From assembly GCF_018687715.1 (NCBI RefSeq), contig NC_056756.1, forward strand, positions 33,517,980 through 33,581,979: a stretch of DNA of 64,000 bases. The letters run 5' to 3'. A program made the translations under genes and the position numbers. The first letter of the stretch is position 1, and each line of letters starts with the position of its first letter. The DNA is from Carya illinoinensis. Taxonomy: Eukaryota; Streptophyta; Magnoliopsida; Fagales; Juglandaceae. This document shows, piece after piece, positions 59,385 through 64,000 of this stretch. Under the pieces are notes generated by a model. The model ran no database searches. It was not told the origin of the DNA and worked only from the letters and a program-made list of their open reading frames with translations.

Positions 59385-61469
59385 ATTACCCATGTAATTG
59401 GTGTAATCTCTAATGCAAAAACTCAGACAATATGTTGATGAATGCTTTTATAGTTTGGAATGTTTGTGGTGTTGCCAATAAAGATACGATGAGTCACTTG
59501 AAATACTTAGTAAATTTCTATAATATGCCTTTTATTGCTCTCTTAGAATCTATTATTCCTTTTTCCAAAACTGCAAACCTTAGAAAAACCTTGGGTTTAC
59601 CCAAATTTTGTCCAATGAGGATGATAGTGGTAAAGTTTAGATTTGTGCTAAGGATGATTTACATATTCCTGTTATTTTATCTTCAGAACAACATATCACT
59701 CCATATGTTGATTGGAATGATATTTCTACCATGGTTTCTATTATGTATGCTAAATGCAATCCCATCCTTAGAAAATCTTTATGAGGTTCTTTATCTTATT
59801 TGAGACCTCTGAGTATGCCTTGGATCATTATTGGTGATTTCAATATCATTAAGTCGGATGAGGAAAAAATAGGGGGCCTACCCCTTCCTTCATCTGCTAA
59901 AGTCGATTTTGTTGATTTCATTGATAATAATTATCTGTATAATCTTCCCTTTTTGACTTCTCAATTCACTTGTTGGAACCAACCTTGTCATCTATTTGGT
60001 GTGCGTAAAATAACTTTTAAATTGAAATGTCTTAAAAATGCTTTGAAAGATTGGAATTTTCCAATTTTTGGATTCAAACTCTTGCATTTGCTGAGGGACA
60101 ATATAAAAACTGTTGAAATTACTTTACAACAATTCAGTCTTGATTCTATTCTCAATGCTATCCAAAAGTTATAAAAAGAATATGATGACAAGCTCATTCA
60201 GGATTAAGTCTTTCTTAAACAAAAATCTAAAATACACTGGTTGTTAAAGGGCGGCAACAACCCTAAATTCTTCCATCATATGAGACTACTCACAAAAGGA
60301 GAAAAGATAGCATTGCTTCTCTCACTCTCTGTGATGGAACATCTACTTCTTATCATAATATCATTCATTATGCAATTATTGATTTTTTTCATACTCAATT
60401 AATTGTTGAAACAGTTCAGGAGGCTACCCATTTGCTTAATCATATTCTCAATCTTGTGTCTGATGAAGACAATGATTTATTGCTTAAAACTCACACTCTT
60501 AAAAATGTTAAACTAGCAATTTGGAGCATCCCTATGGACTCCAGTCTTGGTGGCTAGTCCTGATGGTTTCTCATCTTCTTTCTATATTGCATGTTGGTCG
60601 ATTATATGCAAGGACCTTTTTGATGTCGTGGTTGAATTTTACCAAGGGGGTCTCTTCCCCCTTTTTACAAGAACGCTTTCATCACTTTAATTCCTAAAAC
60701 TAATAAGCATGTCACTTTATGAATTCAAGCCCATTAGTTTATGTCAAGTCTATTATAGAATTATCTCCAAAATCCTGGCATCTCACATTGCAACTATTAT
60801 GCCTAAGATTACCTTTGGGCATCGAGGCGCTTTTGTTGAAGGGAGGATAATCTCTGATAGTATTGCTTTAGTTGAGGAATTGACTAATAGCTTGGCTAAA
60901 AATATTCGTGATTATAATGTCGTGTTTAAAGTTGACATAACCAAAGTTTTTGATAGAGTCAATTGAGATTATCTTCCTCGTATTCTGATCACTTTTGTTT
61001 TGACTGCGAGTGTGGTCTCTCTTTTTCATATTTGTTTCTCTGAGTCTACTTTTTCCATTTGCCTCAATGGTACTCATGCAATTTTTTACACAACGAACAG
61101 AGGGCTTAGACAAGGGAAAGATTTATCTCATTTTCTTTTTATTCTTAATGAAGAATCGTTAAGTAGAGGTCTCCATCAATTGACGATTGATGGACATACC
61201 ACTTCTTCTGTTGTACCTTGTGGATGCCAACCTATCACTCACATTCTTTTGTTGATGATCTTTTAGTTTTCCTAAATGGCTCCAAGAAATCTGTCCAAAC
61301 TCTTATGACCTTCATTTCTCGATATAAGAATACCTCGGGGCAAAAGATCAACCACTCTAAAAGTGTGTTCTTGTTATAAAACAATGCCCCAAGCACTAAG
61401 AAAAATATCATTAGACTTGCCACAGGTTTCAATTAGGATAGATTTCCCATTGTCTATCTTGGTGCTCCC
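59385..61469 (+). pseudogene. LINE ORF2 remnant: endonuclease and reverse transcriptase
   Basis: Endonuclease words come first: FIVWNVCGVANKDTMSHLKY (from 59,444) and WIIIGDFNIIKSDEEKIGG (about 59,820-59,880, the GDFN motif of APE-type nucleases). Reverse transcriptase words follow: PISLCQVYYRIISKILA (about 60,730), GAFVEGRIISDSIALVEEL (about 60,828), VVFKVDITKVFDRVN, RGLRQGKDLSHFLFIL (about 61,101) and FVDDLLVFLNGS (about 61,250). The last needs a one-base shift relative to the preceding frame. A normal ORF2 is over 1,000 aa, whereas the longest open stretch here is 124 codons. It is broken by an insertion at about 61,470. Confidence 0.85.
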
Positions 61470-62926
61470 CTATAAAGACCTAGCCCAATAATTCTAAGGT
61501 TAGAATATTGAAAATCCTTATGGGGCCTAAATTATAATTAATGAGCCATATTAGATAAGCTTACGAGCGATAAATTATTGAAATTGATCAGGAGTTTTAA
61601 TAGACTCAATAACTAAGTTAAATTTCATTTATTGCTTATTGAACGAGTTAGATTCTTTTAGAATTTAAATATCGGTTATTAGAAGTTTATTTCAATTTAA
61701 AAACATCCCCTATGCAATCTTAGTTATTGTCAATCCTATATTAAATGAACTACTAGATCATGTTTATAAATTCAAACTCTTTTTTTAAATGATTATAACT
61801 GAGTGTTTAGTAGATTAATGTCACTACATATATTAAATGAGTCCAACTCAAACTGGTTGTCACCCTCTCCCAAATCTTTCTACAAATATCTCTTTTCTGC
61901 GTGTTATTTGGAAAAAAACCATTAACCCCCTAGTTTAGCTCTATGATTGATTTTGTGTAAGAAATTTTGGAAAGCAACACTACAAAGTAAGTACCTTGAT
62001 CATAGATCAGGATTAGCATATGTTAGCTAGCTATATGTATTATTATTAAAGTCAGTTCATTTGAAACTAGTGTTTATGTGCCATACATGTCATGATATTT
62101 GCAAGCATGTCATTCATTATGTTTCATTCTACATATCATAGTTATATATGTATTATGCATCTCATGTTACATAAAACACGTAAACTTTTATAAGATTAAG
62201 TGTAAAATAAACTCATAATAGTTAATCATATGGTCATTCAGATGCATGGTACCAATGTAATTTATGAGTGGATGTACAAGCCACAGAATTAAGCATGGTC
62301 CACCATGATATGCTAGAATACTATTAACGGCTCCCCTTGCGGCCCGGGATGTTGGGCCGGTGCACAATCTTGCACACAGGATTAAGTTTGTGTGCCAGTA
62401 AGATAAATATGTTAAGTTAGATAATTCAAGACTAATCATGCATGGCATAAACGTATGTACGAATGATCATGATTTTAATTCTTAGCATAAAACATTTTAT
62501 ATAAGCCTTATTAAGTATGTTTACGTTATGATGGGTTTCTTATTTAGTCATCAACTCATTTAATTTGTTTTTATATAAGCCTTATTAAGTATGTTTACGT
62601 TCTGATGGGTTTCTTATTTAGTCATCAACTCATTTAATTTGTTTTTATGTTTTTAAACCACTCCAGGTAAAGATAATTATGACAATAAAGCTGTATGACA
62701 AGACTTAATCTAGAGGCGTGACAATAGCTTAGATCATGTACATAGATTTTAAGTTATTATTTTTACAACACGAGTTTTGAGAAATTTTAATAAATGCTAC
62801 TGCACACTCTAGTTTATGATCTCAGTATTTTAATAAATAATTATTTTATTATATAGAATCTTTGTATGTGGCGCAAGTATAAGAACAATTTTTTAAGTCA
62901 ATGACAGTAGTAGTACTTTGGCTCCC
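61470..62926. mobile_element. Unclassified insertion (~1.45 kb) splitting the LINE RT
   Basis: The RT text stops after YLGAP (…GGTGCTCCC, 61,461-61,469) and resumes near 62,927. GCTCCC occurs at 61,464-61,469 and again at 62,921-62,926, a possible 6-bp target duplication. Within it, AAAGACCTAGCCCAATAA near the left and GGCGTGACA near 62,706-62,720 resemble gypsy LTR ends, so a solo LTR plus extra sequence is one reading. No ORF is convincing; the 62,188-62,448 minus frame has no domain. Confidence 0.45.
62501..62648. repeat. 74-bp tandem duplication
   Basis: 62,501-62,574 is repeated at 62,575-62,648 (unit begins ATAAGCCTTATTAAGTATGT) with one substitution (A to C). It lies inside the unclassified insertion. 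Confidence 0.9.
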
Positions 62927-64000
62927 GAGAATTTCTAAAAGTGATTTTATTCTTAAACGTGGAGAGCAGGATATTTCACTCTCATATAATACGCTCCTTG
63001 TATCCACTTTTGACTCTATTTTGAATAAAATTAAGAAGAAAACAGCCAGGTAAAAATGTTATTTATTGTCCATGGGAGGCAAGCTTACTCTGATCAAATC
63101 TATCCTTACATCTATCCCTATATTCTCTTCATTCTCAATACACCAAAAAAGTCATTGATTCCATTCATAAAACTTTTGCCACTTTTTTCTAGGGGGAATC
63201 CGAGGGTTATACTAAAAGAAATGGATTTCTTAGCGTCATATTACCCGTCCTATCCTTGAAAGAGGATTGTGTATTGGAAACTTACATGATGTCCTCCAAG
63301 CCCTTCATTGTAAGCTTGCTTGGCGCTTTCTCACTTCTACTTCACCTTGGGCTACTTTTATTCACCACAAATACATGAGAAACACTTCCTTGCTTGACAT
63401 TATATAGGCTAAATCTTATCATTCTAACTCTTGGAAAGTTATGTGTTATTACCTCCCTATCATTCATCAAGAAAGTCAATGAAAAATTAGGGAGGGCACT
63501 TTAAATTTCTGGTATTATAACTGGATTGTGAATGGTTTCTTAGCTCAGAAAGGTTTAGATGTCAACAATTCTCAACTTCAATTAAAAAATGTTTGTTCCT
63601 CTACTGTATGGAAAATACATATCCTCTCTAGTTTGGTTGACACCTATATGTTGCATGAAGTTAATTACCACCCTATCATTCTTAAACATGGTCGTGATAT
63701 TGGAGTTTGGAAACATTCTCATTATGGTATTTTTTTCTTCCAAGTCTACTGGGAACCTTTTTTGGGACTACTTCTCTCTCGTAAATGCCTTGAGTTTTAT
63801 TTGAAATCAAGTCTTTTCTACTAAGATCTTAGTCTTTGTTTGAAAACTATGGAATAATGGAAATCCCCTTGATAATAAAGTTCAACAATGTGGGATTTAT
63901 ATGTCTTCTAAATGCTCTTTTTGTTCTGAGGGCTCTATTGAATATGCTAACCAAATTTTTCTAGATTGCTCTCTTGCGAAGAGCATTTGACATTATTTCT
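62927..64000 (+). pseudogene. LINE ORF2 remnant: RT end and zinc-binding (zf-RVT) domain, runs off the window
   Basis: SMGGKLTLIKSILTSIPIYS (about 63,070-63,130) is the standard stretch after the RT palm in plant LINEs (usually LLSxGGKLTLIKSVLSSIP). KTFATFF and ACLALSHFYF-like words follow in shifting frames. Around 63,870-63,990 CGIYMSSKCSFCSEG then EYANQIFLDCSLAKSI match the zf-RVT C-terminal zinc-binding domain. The element has many stops and continues past 64,000. Confidence 0.8.

Overview
This is nuclear DNA from a flowering plant. The evidence is spliced genes with GT-AG introns, plant-specific families (an LRR-II receptor kinase, a trichome-birefringence-like protein, a FAR1-related protein), and dense LTR, LINE, SINE and MITE-type repeats in AT-rich spacers. 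The family content points to a woody eudicot. A Fagales or Juglandaceae-type genome is only my impression from the style of the small repeats and is not proven here.

Layout. (1) 1-12,485: the 3' end of a UDP-glucuronate 4-epimerase (GAE) gene or copy is split by a Russian-doll insertion. A ~3.3 kb solo LTR on + (46-12,213, target duplication CAGCT) interrupts the epimerase frame. That LTR is itself interrupted by a complete, young, non-autonomous LTR element of the same family in the opposite orientation (2,342-11,188, target duplication CGTAG). The inner element has two 3,260-bp LTRs, a tRNA-Met-type primer site, a polypurine tract and no gag-pol. Its 2.3 kb interior carries a 142-codon ORF antisense to the element, with its own TATA box, duplicated upstream block and polyadenylation signal. 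This is the most unusual object in the window. (2) 12.5-20.9 kb: a decayed Copia element on the minus strand (13,606-18,071, target duplication ACGTC) sits inside a duplicated scrap of the receptor-kinase gene, followed by a second decayed Copia pol on + and a foldback element. (3) 20.9-27.3 kb: repeats plus short host-gene scraps, namely the 5' end of a PASTICCINO2-like gene and an exon resembling cadmium-induced protein AS8. (4) 27.3-29.7 kb, minus: a FAR1-related (FRS) pseudogene with frameshifts, stops and a 35-bp homopolymer inside the coding region. (5) 29.8-36.8 kb: AT-rich spacer with a tRNA-derived SINE and MITEs. (6) 36,837-42,145 +: an intact 11-exon NIK-type LRR receptor kinase of 627 aa. 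(7) 45,459-49,612 +: an intact 5-exon TBL2-like gene of 616 aa. (8) 55.8-64 kb: a decayed LINE interrupted by a 2,201-bp solo LTR (57,184-59,384, target duplication ATTAC) and by a further ~1.45 kb insertion.

Only two genes look intact, the NIK-type kinase (plasma-membrane signalling) and the TBL2-like protein (Golgi wall-polysaccharide O-acetylation). Their order and orientation match the neighbouring Arabidopsis genes At1g60800 (NIK3) and At1g60790 (TBL2), as I recall those loci, so this block is probably ancestral while its surroundings are transposon-filled. All coordinates and splice sites were read by eye. Family assignments rest on recognised motifs, not on database searches.
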